Shown here in pieces: positions 11,516 through 22,164 of a stretch of 64,000 nt of DNA; the stretch's first letter is position 1; each line of letters starts with the position of its first letter. Position numbers and translations under genes: made by a program. Below the pieces are notes generated by a model that saw nothing but the letters and a program-made list of their open reading frames with translations, made no database searches and was not told the origin of the DNA. This DNA is from Acanthosepion esculentum (Eukaryota; Mollusca; Cephalopoda; Sepiida; Sepiidae). The DNA lies in contig OZ038478.1 of the NCBI GenBank assembly GCA_964036315.1, positions 146,330,758 to 146,394,757 of the forward strand, written 5' to 3'.

Positions 11516-11639
11516 GTGTCTTAGGCACAAAGATGGCTGTGTGTGCCTGCCGCAAGTCTGCCATATTTAGCCCATCTTAAACAATCCAATTAACATATGG
11601 ACTCAATTAAAATCGGAAGCCATGAGAGCCATGCTTGCT

Positions 11640-14430
11640 GTAGTATCAGCGCATACATTATTTCTTTCTGTGTTCCGCCCAGAGAACTAAGTTTAGAAAT
11701 GGCATCATGACATTTTCCCCTGACCAATTAAAATCCCTTCAATGATTCTACGTAACCATTACGCGGGCTCCAACTACAACAGGAATTTTTGATGTTCCCA
11801 TGTGCCACATTTTTGAGATTTAGATATCAATGTCCTTGTATTTTGATAGCTTTTTGTAGGTCTTCAAAGATATATTGTAGACTGCGGAGACTGCCATATA
11901 AAAAGGATGCACTTTTTTGTTTGTGGTCTCTAATAACAATTTCTGGGTGGTTAGCTTTTATTGTTCTCTCTGTGTATATTGTGTAGTCCCATAAAACTGG
12001 GTCAGGTCCTATCTTCGTAACCGGGTCTGGATGGTGTTCATACCAATTTCTTTCATTTTCTTCCCGTAGAAGTTGCGGATTTTCCAGTGCAGATATTGGC
12101 CCACTCTGTCATGCCGAGTTTAATATTCAGTGGGTGTTAATACCGTGCAAACTAATACGAAATGATCAATTGTTTCGCTTATTTATCACTGAATATTTTA
12201 CTATGTGTACGGGATAATGTCTAGTCAGCAAGAACTATTCCTGTTCAGCAAGGATAAAACTTTAGGTTTCAGCTTTTAACCCTGCACTGCGTAGCCACTG
12301 ATGTGTACTGAGTTTGTCTACATCGGCTTTTTGGAACGGGCAGAATATTCGCCATGAAGCGGTTAATCTTGCCATTGTTTCTGTATATTTGTCGGTTTCA
12401 TTTTCTTTTTTAAGTATCTTACAGCTTCAGTCGGTGTATTGTGTTTTACTTGTATTTCAGCACCCATTTGTAACTCCATTTTGAAATTGTTGGCTTCTTT
12501 TATTACCGAATAAAGACGCTTGCACTTTCATGTTCTTTGACACATATCATCATCCAGACTTCTGTAGTTTTCCGGTATCTTTGAAGGCCTATTATTGTAG
12601 TTTTGTTGAACAGTTCTAGTTGAACTAATCTTCTACCTCCTTCGGATCTGGGCACATACAGACGGTCAACATCAGCTTTGGGATGATGCATGAGGTAGCA
12701 AGTGAGAAGCTTGCTCGTTTTAGCGTCCATTCGCTTATCAGCTATGGTCCACTTAAGGATGTTAAAGCTGTATTGCACCACAGGGAGAGCTAAGTTGTTG
12801 ATGACTATATATTCTGTTTTTTTTTTAATTCAGATCGGTATTCAGTACCAGACGCACACGCCTGTAGTATTCATTTCTTACCCCCACTTCATTTGGGGAT
12901 GCTGTATACCATCTCCTTTGCTAATTCCTCGGTACTTAAAGGCTTCATCTTGTTCCAGGTCCCTAATCATTGTGACAATGTCTGAATCTATTGAGGTTGT
13001 TTCTGTATATCTCTCTTTCTTGAATGTTACTTTTGCACATTTATCTAATCCGAAGTCCAAACTTACGTCGTCACTGAAACATTTTACAATATCGAGGAAG
13101 CCCTTCAACTCATTGTCGCATTTGTCAAAAGATTTTGAGATCATACATGTAGAGTAGATGATTTAATTATTTTTTGTTTAGTTTCTAACCATACCTACTG
13201 TTGTTTAGTTCATGCGTAAGAGTGATAAGGACAAACAGTATAGAAGGGGTGAGAGGGAGTCTCCTTGAAAGATTCCACGTCAGATATTCAGACGGTTGGA
13301 GATGGCAGTGCATCCGGTGTGATTTAGGTATAGTGTGGTGTTCTACATTCCCATGCTGTGCTTAAGAAAATTTAGTACCACAGATAGACTTTGTACATTT
13401 CCAAAGCCTTAAGGATCCAAGAGTGTGATACGCTATCAAAGGCTTTACGTTAATCAATTCCCGCTGCGATTAGATTTCTATACCGTCTTCTGCAATTTTC
13501 TAGGATCATTTTATTTATCATTAGTTGATCTTTGCAGCCATATGAATCTCTTCTCCCTCCCTTCTGTTCCAGTGGAAAAATGTTGTTTGCTTCGAAAAAA
13601 GAGTACGTACGGTTCGTCAGGACAAATGTGATCAACTTATACGTGTTAGAGCGACCTATAATTTTTCAGATCATCTGTTTCACTCGTTTTTGGCATGAGA
13701 TATGTAATCCATTCAGGGATCTATACCGGAATTTCATTAGGATTATTTACAAGTGTTGATAGAGTTTTTGCAAGGATTTCTTGGATTGATGAGAGATGAT
13801 AGAGACCGAAATTGGGCACCTTTTCATTTCCTAGGGATTTCCATTTTTCGGATTTCGTTAGAGCTTGCCTAACATTATTTGTGTTCATATTTTATTACTC
13901 TTGCAGTGATGTATACGGCATTCGTGTTTTGTTCACGTTATATTCATTCTGCATTTTGGGTTATATTCCTTTGGTCTGCTCCAAATATACTCCTAAAATG
14001 TCTGCACGTTGTTAATAGATTGTGGCTTTTCAATATCTATAGGTATTTTCCATTTTCCTCTAAAATGTCTTTAGGTTCGTTTGGAATAAAACCTAAAACG
14101 TTTTTCGTAACGTCTTGTTCCCTGTGCCTTTAGCTGAAGTTTCTGTTTCAGCATTTTCTTGATTGATGGAATTTCAATAAAGCATTTAATTTTATATTTC
14201 TGCTTAATCTTCTTGCACTTGCGTGTTGACATATTTGTGTTTTTAGTGAGCTCATCTCATATAGAAAGCTCATATCTAATTTCCTTTATTTCCCTCATCA
14301 GTTTTAAATTCCAAGCTGCATCTCTGTCTGTTAATTTCTTTCATTGTCTTTATCCCAGTGCAACTTCTGTCCTTAGAAGGAAAGACCGGGGAAGCTGTAC
14401 TAGAATTAAACGTTCCCACCCTAAATGCCG
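11640..14430 (-). pseudogene. Non-LTR retrotransposon polyprotein (LINE B), decayed
   Basis: A long minus-strand element in many frame pieces. From its 5' side: 14521-14276; 13635-13450 (FPLEQKGGRRDSYGCKDQL, then AAGID, the remnant of the first catalytic block); about 13275 (RGIFQGDSLSPLL); about 13155 (LLYMYDLKIF); 13144-12878 (DELKGF region, KCAKVTFKKERY); 12781-12503 (SFNILKWTIADKRMD, KADVDRLYVPRSEGGRRL); and a C-terminal domain from about 12420 to 11700 (THQWLRSAGLKAET). The catalytic YMDD-type box reads YMYD, so a catalytic Asp is lost. The family is clearly LINE; I do not assign the clade. Confidence 0.75.
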
Positions 14431-14860
14431 ATGATGGCATTAAAAATTTATACCAAAAACTGGACACTTTTCTTTTTACTCTTTTTGGTAGGAAATAATA
14501 ATAATTATATGGCCATTGCATGGCAATCCAAGCTCATTAGAAAAGTGGCAAAAGTACACTGGCTGCTGAAACTCTAGCCATAGTTGACCTGTCAGAAGCT
14601 TGTCTGTTTTACAGAAAACTATTATTGGAACTACTGCAACTAAACGATGAAACTGATAACATTAAGATCATATGCAAAACGTACAATTCCTGTCTCTATG
14701 ACTCATCATATACATTCATCAACACAGATTTTGGACAAGCTACTTCGCATTGAGAGTAACGAAATTGTAGAGATCTCTTGGATACCAGCTGATGAACAAG
14801 TCTCAGACTCCTTAAGAAAAAAAGAGTACCATCATTTATAATCCTTGACATTTTACCAGA
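14390..14860 (+). pseudogene. Copia-like remnant: gag piece joined to RNase H
   Basis: Plus-strand frames give EAVLELNVPTLNADDGIKNL, a Copia-type Gag N-terminal style, followed after about 100 bp by RNase H-like KSTLAAETLAIVDLSEACLF and later SWIPADEQVSDSLRKKE. Protease, integrase and RT are missing between them, so this is a large internal deletion. In the RNase H part the expected Asp of KTDN-type reads Tyr (KTYNS), and a frame change occurs near 14735. It lies directly upstream of a polypurine tract and LTR, as expected for the 3' end of an LTR element. Confidence 0.65.
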
Positions 14861-14924
14861 GCTCAAGGAATCATCTGTCTAATTAATTCATTTTTTAATT
14901 CTCTTTTTTAGATGATCATCTGAA

Positions 14925-14954
14925 AGAAGAAAAAAAAGAAAAAAGGGGAAGAAC
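14925..14954 (+). promoter_or_regulatory. Polypurine tract of the Copia-like element
   Basis: A purine run, AAAAAAGAAAAAAGGGGAAG, lies immediately before a TGTTAATC start of an LTR-like segment. In LTR elements this primes plus-strand synthesis. Confidence 0.6.
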
Positions 14955-15125
14955 TGTTAATCAACATGAAGTAGTCACCCTTGTAGCTTCTCCGTGAGTG
15001 AGGTACGATTGAGGCGGAAACGTGGGGGTAGATATTATTAGTTATCACCACGCGGTGTTCGGACGTTGCTGAATAAATTCTTTCCCCCATACACGTCTTG
15101 TAGGTGTCATTTATTCGAATGTACA
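14955..15125 (+). repeat. Probable 3' LTR of the Copia-like element
   Basis: Begins TGTTAATCAACATGA right after the polypurine tract and ends near TGTACA at 15125, about 171 bp. It carries an AATAAA at about 15072. No 5' partner LTR is present in the window, so the borders rest on the tract and the TG...CA rule. Confidence 0.5.
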
Positions 15126-15136
15126 AATGAGAGAGA

Positions 15137-15240
15137 GAAAGTTATGTTTACATTTATGCAACTGCACATGCACACGAAGGCGAGAGGGCGCTAAAAATGT
15201 TAATTTAATTTTTTTTCTCGTCACACGAAAGCTTTTTCAT
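15137..15240. repeat. Dispersed repeat, partner of 10680-10785
   Basis: Shares GTTATGTTTACATT, GCACATGCACACG-type and CGCTAAAAAT blocks, and a T-rich tail ending in CGTCACACGAAA, with the copy at 10680-10785 in the same orientation. Identity is about 75-80 percent by eye. Class unknown. Confidence 0.55.
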
Positions 15241-15289
15241 TTAGTAGAATTCGTTGCAACAATAAGGCTATCATCTTTGTACAACTAGC

Positions 15290-16440
15290 ACGCAAGGGGT
15301 TACAGAGAGTTGGAGCGAGAGCAAATAGGAGTGATAGAGGAAAGGATGAAGAGAAGGATAGGGGATAGATCAAGGCATCTGGAGATGTCGATTAACATTA
15401 CATTTGAATAGTTGGAGATTATAGCCATCAGGAAAATAGGAAAATGGGGGAGTTCCACAGGCGAGAGGTGCGAAACATGAAGCTATTGGAGTAGAAGTTT
15501 CGACAGTGAATGTATGTGAGCGAGATGTCAGCCTAGTAGAACTCTTAAATTCATGAAGTCTGGAAACCAGCGAAAGCAGCTCATTGGAGCAGTTACCATG
15601 AAAGTATTTGTAAAAGGAGAGAGAGAGAGAGCGACTGCAGACGAGATGCCAGATCATGGCCAATTACATTGCATATAGGTCTCTGGATCCTATCAAAGGA
15701 CCTTGAGACAAACAGAAGGAGCACCAGATAATATATGTCAGCAATACTCCATGCAAGGGTGAATAGTTGATTTGTAGATTTGAAGGATCGACTCCGGCGA
15801 AAAAAAATTCCTGGCGCGGCACGGGGAGCCAACTTTTCTTGCGGTGGGCGAAGCTATTGATTCAATGTATTTGTTTTATCTCAGGTCGGCAGAGAATGTG
15901 AGACCGAGCAGCTGCAAAGAGGAGCTCTCGAGAAGTTGAGTGTCAGACATTCTAATGGGGGCAGGGCTGGTTCTCTGTGGTGAGTAATAGAGAGCAGTTT
16001 TGTTTTTGTAGTATTAAAGTTAACCAGCCAATTCCTCCCCTAGTTCACAACCGATTGGGGGTCCTTTTCAAGACGAACGGCCAGGTTAATTTTGTCAACG
16101 ACACTAAATTTGTTTTTCAGCAGGAGTAAATTGTAGTGTCGACCGCGTAGATGCCTACTTGGGAATCTATGACGTCAGGAAGATCGTTGATGAAGATAAG
16201 GAACAGAGTAGGGCCTAGGATGGAGCCTTGGGGAACACCTGCGTTCGTGGGATAGAAGCTGGAGGAAAATCCGTTGAGAACGACCTTCAATACACGGTTT
16301 GACAGGAATGATTGTATTAGGCCAAACAACTGACCTGAAATTCCATTTTCCTGAAGTTTGCGAAGAAGGCCGGCATGCCAAACCCTATCAAACGGAGATA
16401 TCTAGAGCCACGGCACGGGCTTCTCCGTTAATATGAAGAC
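15290..16440 (-). pseudogene. Jockey/CR1-like LINE reverse transcriptase, 3' half (copy C)
   Basis: Minus-strand RT pieces. 16329-16117 gives GVPQGSILGPTLFLIFINDL and then the catalytic box, which reads YAVD where the family has YADD, so one catalytic Asp is gone. Upstream, 16381-16330 continues in a shifted frame. 15832-15593 and 15663-15370 carry the C-terminal thumb and tail (FYKYFHGNCSNELLSLV and FPDGYNLQLFKCNVNRHLQM). The same 3' segments recur at 36.2-37.2 and 46.3-47.0 kb. Frameshifts and the box change make it non-functional. Confidence 0.8.
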
Positions 16441-16500
16441 ACAAATGCAATCATTTTTCGATGTGTATTAATACATCTCATCAGGCGTTAGAACTGACTG
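16440..16500 (-). ncRNA. Hammerhead-ribozyme-like core at the 3' side of PLE copy 2
   Basis: On the minus strand CTGATGA (16484-16478) is followed by GATGT (16477-16473), an eight-base loop, ACATC (16464-16460) and GAAA (16459-16456). Helix II is thus five perfect pairs with no extra base. A helix III candidate, AAATG with CATTT, follows around ATTG. The next base is G where a cleavable triplet needs H, and no good helix I is seen, so this copy is probably inactive. Confidence 0.45.
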
Positions 16501-18045
16501 ATTAGGTGACAATTTATTGAGATTTAAAAACAACACCCCCTCTTTGCATGAGAAAAGGTAAAAAAAAAAAGTAAGAAAAAACGACACAAGATACATCCTC
16601 TTTTCTCGAGAAAAGGAAGAATAAGAAAAAGTTAAGAAAGAGAAGAGGGGGGATAGTAGAAATTTTTGTTTATATTTACTCAGCCAATCAGAAAGGCCTA
16701 TGCTAAGTTCAAAGGGAGAAATGAAGGAAGCAGTCGTACGTCAGAAGTCATGACTCACAAATTTAGAATTGTAGATGACATCTGATTCGTTACCGAAGTA
16801 AATTGACTGCATATTCGTTACCGAAGTAAATTTGCTACAAAAAATATTCGTTAGACAAATATCATTTCCTATGAGAGAAGAAACGTAACTTAACAAGATA
16901 CTCGACAAACTATATACCCTGTGAGTTAAAAAAAATAAAATTTCACATTTTTATAGTTGGTAAATAAACCAGCCCTTTAAGAAGAAAAAGGAAAATTTAA
17001 ATAAATAAATCTAAAAAAATATTAAAACCTATAGATCTAATGTAATTATTTAAACATATAGATCAAATGAAAGTATTTAAACATATAGATATAAAAAAAT
17101 GATTTAAATATATAGATCATAAAAGAAAAGAAAACAAAATGCTTCTGTTAACTAAAGGGTCTTTATATAAGGTGTTAATAAAAGCAATCAAAGCAAAATA
17201 TCAAAATGTTAGCCGAACGTCAATAAATCTATACTAAATATTATCAACACTAATAGAAGACTAATGTGAAAATTATACTACGACAAAATGGATCTTACTG
17301 ATAGAAAGATAAGCCTTATATGCTGCAAACACAGAAAACAGGCTTCATATAAATATTTACATGTCCTTGCCAATTTTAAAATTTTCCATTTCACTTTAGG
17401 AATTATATTTTCATATTTTAACCTCCAAAAATATTTTGAAAGTGAAGTATTAAGTATATAAGTATTATTAATAAAAGACTATATGTGTTGATACCGCCGG
17501 CTTTTGAAAGAATTCTTAGAACTAGCAATATAGAGCATTTCAACTCTCAGATTTTCTATTGTAGAGATAGAACGAAGATACACAAGAGATTCGGTTAAAC
17601 ATTTGTTTCACAAAGGACATTGGTTAGGATTCCTACAATTACATAGGTCAGTATCCTTAAGAATATTTTCATTGGTACTTGAATTATGATTAAGATTAAT
17701 AAATTGGCTGAGGGTTCTATTGTTATGCAACTTTATGATTTTCCCGTGATTATTCGTGCAACTATAACTTAGTTTTAATGTATTTCTATTAAATATTTTA
17801 CTAAGAGGGTTGCTTTTCGGAAAATGTTTATCGATCAATGTGAGCAATATATCGCCTAACTGAGTACTAAATGATTGATTAAATGGAGGTGTGTACCAGA
17901 TGATCTTCGAATTCTTATTTCTTTTCTTTGAATTGCAGTCATTATATTTTCTAAACTGAATTTCGGCGCACTTATACCCGCTATTCTTTAAATCTTTATT
18001 GAATGTTACGAATGTCGGAATTGGATTCTATTCATTCTCATTTTA
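16500..18045 (-). pseudogene. Penelope-like element copy 2: linker and GIY-YIG part (5'-truncated)
   Basis: Minus-strand frames from about 18000 carry a PLE linker: IIWYTPPFNQSFSTQLGDIL, then 17847-17608 (LIDKHFPKSNPLSKIFNRN, KLSYSCTN and CNCRNPNQCPL, the cysteine-rich linker). Downstream are GIY-YIG-domain pieces at about 17590-17280 (SFKSRRYQH, SLSKYFWRLKYENI, KVKWKILKLA, CFLCLQ). The RT core is absent: the 5' side stops at the (TA)n tract at 18050-18136. Stops are present in the GIY-YIG half. From about 17160 to 16500 the tail is AT-rich and non-coding, ending at the hammerhead-like core. Confidence 0.8.
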
Positions 18046-18049
18046 CATG

Positions 18050-18051
18050 TA

Positions 18052-18136
<85 letters not shown>
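18050..18136. repeat. (TA)n microsatellite
   Basis: Near-perfect TA run at the truncated 5' side of PLE copy 2. Confidence 0.97.
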
Positions 18137-18138
<2 letters not shown>

Positions 18139-18148
18139 ATATATATAA

Positions 18149-18224
18149 AATAAAAAGACTTAAACACTAATATCTCATGGTCATAATTATAACCATTGAA
18201 TATTAGTGTTTAAGTCTTTTTATT
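18149..18224. repeat. Perfect 25-bp inverted repeat hairpin
   Basis: AATAAAAAGACTTAAACACT plus TAATAT-type end at 18149-18173 is exactly inverted at 18200-18224. The 26-base centre adds further pairing (ATGGT with ACCAT around an ATAATTAT palindrome). It sits between two (TA)n tracts. Confidence 0.85.
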
Positions 18225-18373
18225 ATATCCTTACTCTGTCCTAGACATTTAGTTCTACCTGGATTCTATCCTCTTGGAATTATTTTTTAAGCACATACAC
18301 ATGTATGTGTATGTATGTATATTTATTTATATATTTTAGATATACGATTGCATATGTATGTGTATATTTACCA

Positions 18374-18499
<126 letters not shown>

Positions 18500-18639
18500 G
18501 GGCGGTGTATAAATATATATAGGAATGGGTAAGATAGAAGATCTACATACACGTACGTATAAATATATTTCTTCGTCAGGTGTTATAAATATAGTGCTCA
18601 ATATTGTGAAATAGAGCTATAAGTATATATTAGTGAATA

Positions 18640-18810
18640 AACATAATATCCAACGTCGATAGCACGACTCAGAGTTCCATGCAGTTCTTGCATTCTTCAG
18701 GCGAAAATATAATCTCTCTATATATACATATTTGCACCTGAAGATTGCAAGAACTGCATGAAACTCTGCTATCGACGTTTAATATTATTTATATTCACTG
18801 ATAGATAGAT
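18640..18810. repeat. Inverted pair of ~72-bp units carrying hammerhead-like cores
   Basis: A unit on the minus strand (about 18712-18640) and one on the plus strand (about 18730-18810) face each other. Each has CTGAAGA, a helix II made of TGCA-type arms around AGAAC, and a GAAA region. The minus unit reads GGAA in place of GAAA but keeps ACT-CTG-AGT-C, a 3-bp helix III ending in a GTC triplet. The plus unit keeps GAAA but has lost the AGTC part. They share the downstream ATCGACGTT and ATTCACT blocks. Confidence 0.5.
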
Positions 18811-18850
18811 AGATAGATATATAGATAGATAGATAGATAGATAGATATAT
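18797..18850. repeat. (GATA)n microsatellite
   Basis: About 13 tandem GATA units with one ATAT interruption. The interval 18851-19400 is AT-rich and I recognise nothing in it. Confidence 0.95.
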
Positions 18851-19404
18851 TTGGGGTTAATAGATGATAGAAGATAGATTTGAATAGTTATAAACTGTGA
18901 TAGAGGGTATAACAGATTAATGAATAAAACAGGGTCTGCTTCGATATCCGATTCAAATCAAACTGTAGTGACCATTTCTTTCACTCCAGTAAACATGGAT
19001 AAAAATTATTGCAATACTTGTTTTTTTTAATGTTTCAAGACGATTGAAATGTCAGAGAAGGAAACAGAAAACAAATGGCATTTAATAACTGCAGTCCGCG
19101 TCACGTTCGTCTCGAACCTAATATAACTCTTACAAAAGATATTTATCTGTAGGCACTTATGATAAAGATAAGATGAATTTATCTGCCTAAGTAATTTATA
19201 AAAGAAAAAATGAAAACCCCCACGAAATAATAAAGGAAACTTGAAAATTATGAAGACAATCCGTTGCTGGAAAATTGTAAAAAATAATGCTAATAAATTG
19301 TTGGTTTTTGAATGTAACACCAATTTTCATCGGCACGGTTTTCTCTCTTATGTTCATGATTTTCTAAGCGCAGTTCAGATGTGATACAAGGACGAAATTA
19401 TGAT

Positions 19405-19505
19405 GCCAGCAGTGAGGATCAAATACGCTACTCAGTCGTAATTGATCTAGCAAGAGAAGCTTGTTAGCCACTACACCACATTGAAGGACATCGGCTACCT
19501 TTCTT
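19405..19505 (-). repeat. tRNA-derived SINE head (minus)
   Basis: Read on the minus strand, TGTGGTGTAGTGGCTAAC resembles a tRNA D-arm with box A, and TATTTGATCCTCACTG resembles a T-arm with box B. The spacing is longer than in a real tRNA, and no anticodon stem or intact acceptor is evident. The same layout recurs in the plus orientation at 19690-19795. Confidence 0.6.
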
Positions 19506-19689
19506 ATGGAGGGTAATGATAGCATTATATGCGAATTTATTTTACAAAATGACATCAGTGAAAGGGAAAATAAAATAGACTGACAGACTAGGGTTACATG
19601 AGCCAGAATACAGAGAAAAAAAGAAAAAGATTTACCAGAACACTCGTTCATATTAACGTTCCTTACAATATGTATATACGTAACTGTAA

Positions 19690-19795
19690 TTGGGCACTTC
19701 GATGTGGTGTAATGGTTAGCGAGTTCAGCTCAGTAGATCTATTACAACTGAATAGTGAGTTCGATCCTCACTGCAGCCTCCACACTTTCGGCGTT
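19690..19795 (+). repeat. tRNA-derived SINE head (plus)
   Basis: TGTGGTGTAATGGTTAGCGA (D-arm, box A) and GAGTTCGATCCTCACTG (T-arm, box B, matching GTTCGATCC) lie about 45 bp apart. This is the internal polymerase III promoter of a tRNA-derived SINE. It is related to the minus-strand copy about 200 bp away, so the two could pair as an inverted repeat. Confidence 0.65.
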
Positions 19796-20039
19796 GAGCT
19801 GCATCCAAGCTACAATTTAGAAGATCACCATACGTAACTATATGTAAATGTTCTTTTATGAATGCCCGTATGAATATCGATTTGGGATGCTTGTCTCTAT
19901 ATGCAAACAGAAAATCATACACGGACACAGAGTTAAAGCCGAAATTATTCATACTCCAGAAACTATTTGTGTTTTAAACAATTTCATGAAAGGAATTTCC
20001 TTAACCAAGATGAACCTAGAAAAATCGAGAGTGAAATAA

Positions 20040-20830
20040 ACTAGTGCGAGAAAGAAAACTACAGGATCGCCTCGATAGGGTAGTAAAAGAAGCGAGTAAA
20101 AAGAACTAAGCATTATCTGCAAGAAGACAGAAAGTATGGTGATCAGCAACGGAAGATTGCCCAAGATGTGAGGTACAAAATGCAGATGTCAACATCCAAC
20201 AAGTAAGGAAATTTAAATATCTGGGAAGTGTTTCAACCGAAGATGGAAAATGCGACACTGAAATAGGAAAAGGCATGAGCTTAATGAAAGATCTATTCCG
20301 AAAGCTAAATAAAGTGCCGAGAAACAGAAACATTTTGTTAGGAAGAAAGAAAAAAATGCCGGATTGCTATGTGATATTGATCCTCTTATATGAGAGTGAA
20401 TGCTGGACAATTGCCTCATAAATGGAGATAAAACTGGAGGCAATAGAAGTGTGGTTCTACACAAGGATACTGAGATTACCATAAACAGTGAGAGTAAACA
20501 ACGAGTAAGTCTTCAAAAAAGGCAATAAGAAGAAAGCATACTCAGAATCAGGAAGAGATAGCTAAGATTTCTTGGACACATAATGAGAAAGAAAGACTTG
20601 GAGAATTCGACACTCACAGGACATATCAAGTGCAAAAGGAACATAGAAAATCGTCGGTTTACCTATGTGATAATCTTGTGTAAATAGATAGTGGAACGGG
20701 GGATGCGGGAGGTTTGACAAAGGGACAAACGTCTCTAAGGGCTTCAAAATATGGGTGGGATGGAAAGCCATGACTGGCCACGTCTTGAAAGGATATAAAG
20801 CGTAGATGCAGAAGACTTTACAGTAGGGAA
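20040..20830 (+). pseudogene. RTE-like LINE reverse transcriptase C-terminal fragment
   Basis: Plus-strand frames read ADVNIQQVRKFKYLGSVSTE, then MPDCYVILILLYESECWTI, then LEAIEVWFYTRILRLP and further C-terminal pieces to about 20830 (VGWKAMTGHVLKGY). KFKYLGS and LLYESECWT are typical of the RT thumb of RTE-type LINEs. The catalytic core lies upstream and is missing. Several stops interrupt it, and no poly(A) or repeat tail is clear. Confidence 0.75.
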
Positions 20831-20839
20831 ATGAACGAT

Positions 20840-22155
20840 GTATGTAGTTAATTTAGTTTTCTCCGTTACATTAAAGAGTTGTTCACTATATTTCAAACGA
20901 ATGTAAACCAGGTTGATACGGTAGTGTAGAATAAGCGTTTTTAGGACCGAGTAGCATTTGCAATGTTCTCCATCTCGACAGTCACTGATTAAGTTTAAAG
21001 AACTGAGTGAGGATCTCATGTTATAGATTGTGACTGCCCAAAACCAGGGAAAAGCCTACAAAACTATACAAAAAGCAATTTCAATAGTTCAAAATCTTTT
21101 AAAGAAATCAAGAATTTAATACACGTAAAAAACTCTACCCCGATTCCTCAACCCGAGTCGCAATCGATTATTTCAATGTGCCTCCTGATCATGTTATTAA
21201 CAATAAGACTAATGATAATGGTCATATTAGCTTTTTCCCTACAAGGAAACATTTGGTAACCATTGACCGAGCAACTAATACTACTGTCTGGTTGAAATTT
21301 ATAAAATCTTTCTCTTAAAACTTTTTCAAAGAAACAGGTTTCTTAGGTCCAGTAGCTGTTATCGATCTTTCAAGTATCGAAGGAGGTTTCCTTCCTAACT
21401 TTTTACTTAAAGTAGTGTGCAATGTCAACAACTTAATTGCCATTATTTTCTCTTCGAGTTAAATGTGATGCCCATTTTTGTTGGTGCAAAGTTGGATAAG
21501 AAAAGGTAATTCACAATAATGTAATTTAAAACAAATCGTTTTGCCTTATTTACATTCGGTCTATTTTCCTCATCTTTGTTGTTATAATCGTAACGTTTTC
21601 ACCGCTTTTCCCTCGGGCTTTTTTCAGGTTACTGCTGATCTGGATAACCAGGCAATAACGAATGGGACCCTTTATTTAATACGTTCTTCTGATTCAGCAC
21701 TCTATGCCTCGGAATATCTCGTTTTCTTATTTAGTACATATTTAATACTACTCAATTACAATTTCAAGACGTGGACAATACTCCGAATGTAAATAATTTA
21801 ACTAACAATAATTACTCATACCAGAAAATAATGACGATTTTTTAGAATGGCCTGTTAGAAAAATGTGGACAGAATGGAAAACACGATTAATGAAGTAGAA
21901 ACCTTATGGAACCGGCCGGTGACCTTAGCAAAAGGATGGGCTAAAATCGTTGTTGAGACTTGTCGGAATATCGTGACAAAGTAAGACAGGTTACAAGCTG
22001 TGATAACTAATAAGGACTTATCAGTCGATTTAGTTATGCATATGAATAATTTTAAACATGCCTATTGCGATCAAATTGCAAATAATGCTTTATCTATATT
22101 GCTCATTTTTACCGAGACGCTCGCTGTTGAGTTTTTTAAAAGTATTATTACAATG
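20840..22155. other. Unassigned stretch
   Basis: No element, RNA or credible coding exon was recognised. Short open frames here have no family resemblance that I can see. Confidence 0.5.
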
Positions 22156-22164
22156 ATGATCACT

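Noticed and set aside
19690..19795. Functional tRNA gene
   Set aside because: Box A and box B are present, but the acceptor stem and anticodon arm do not form and the spacing is too long. A SINE head fits better.
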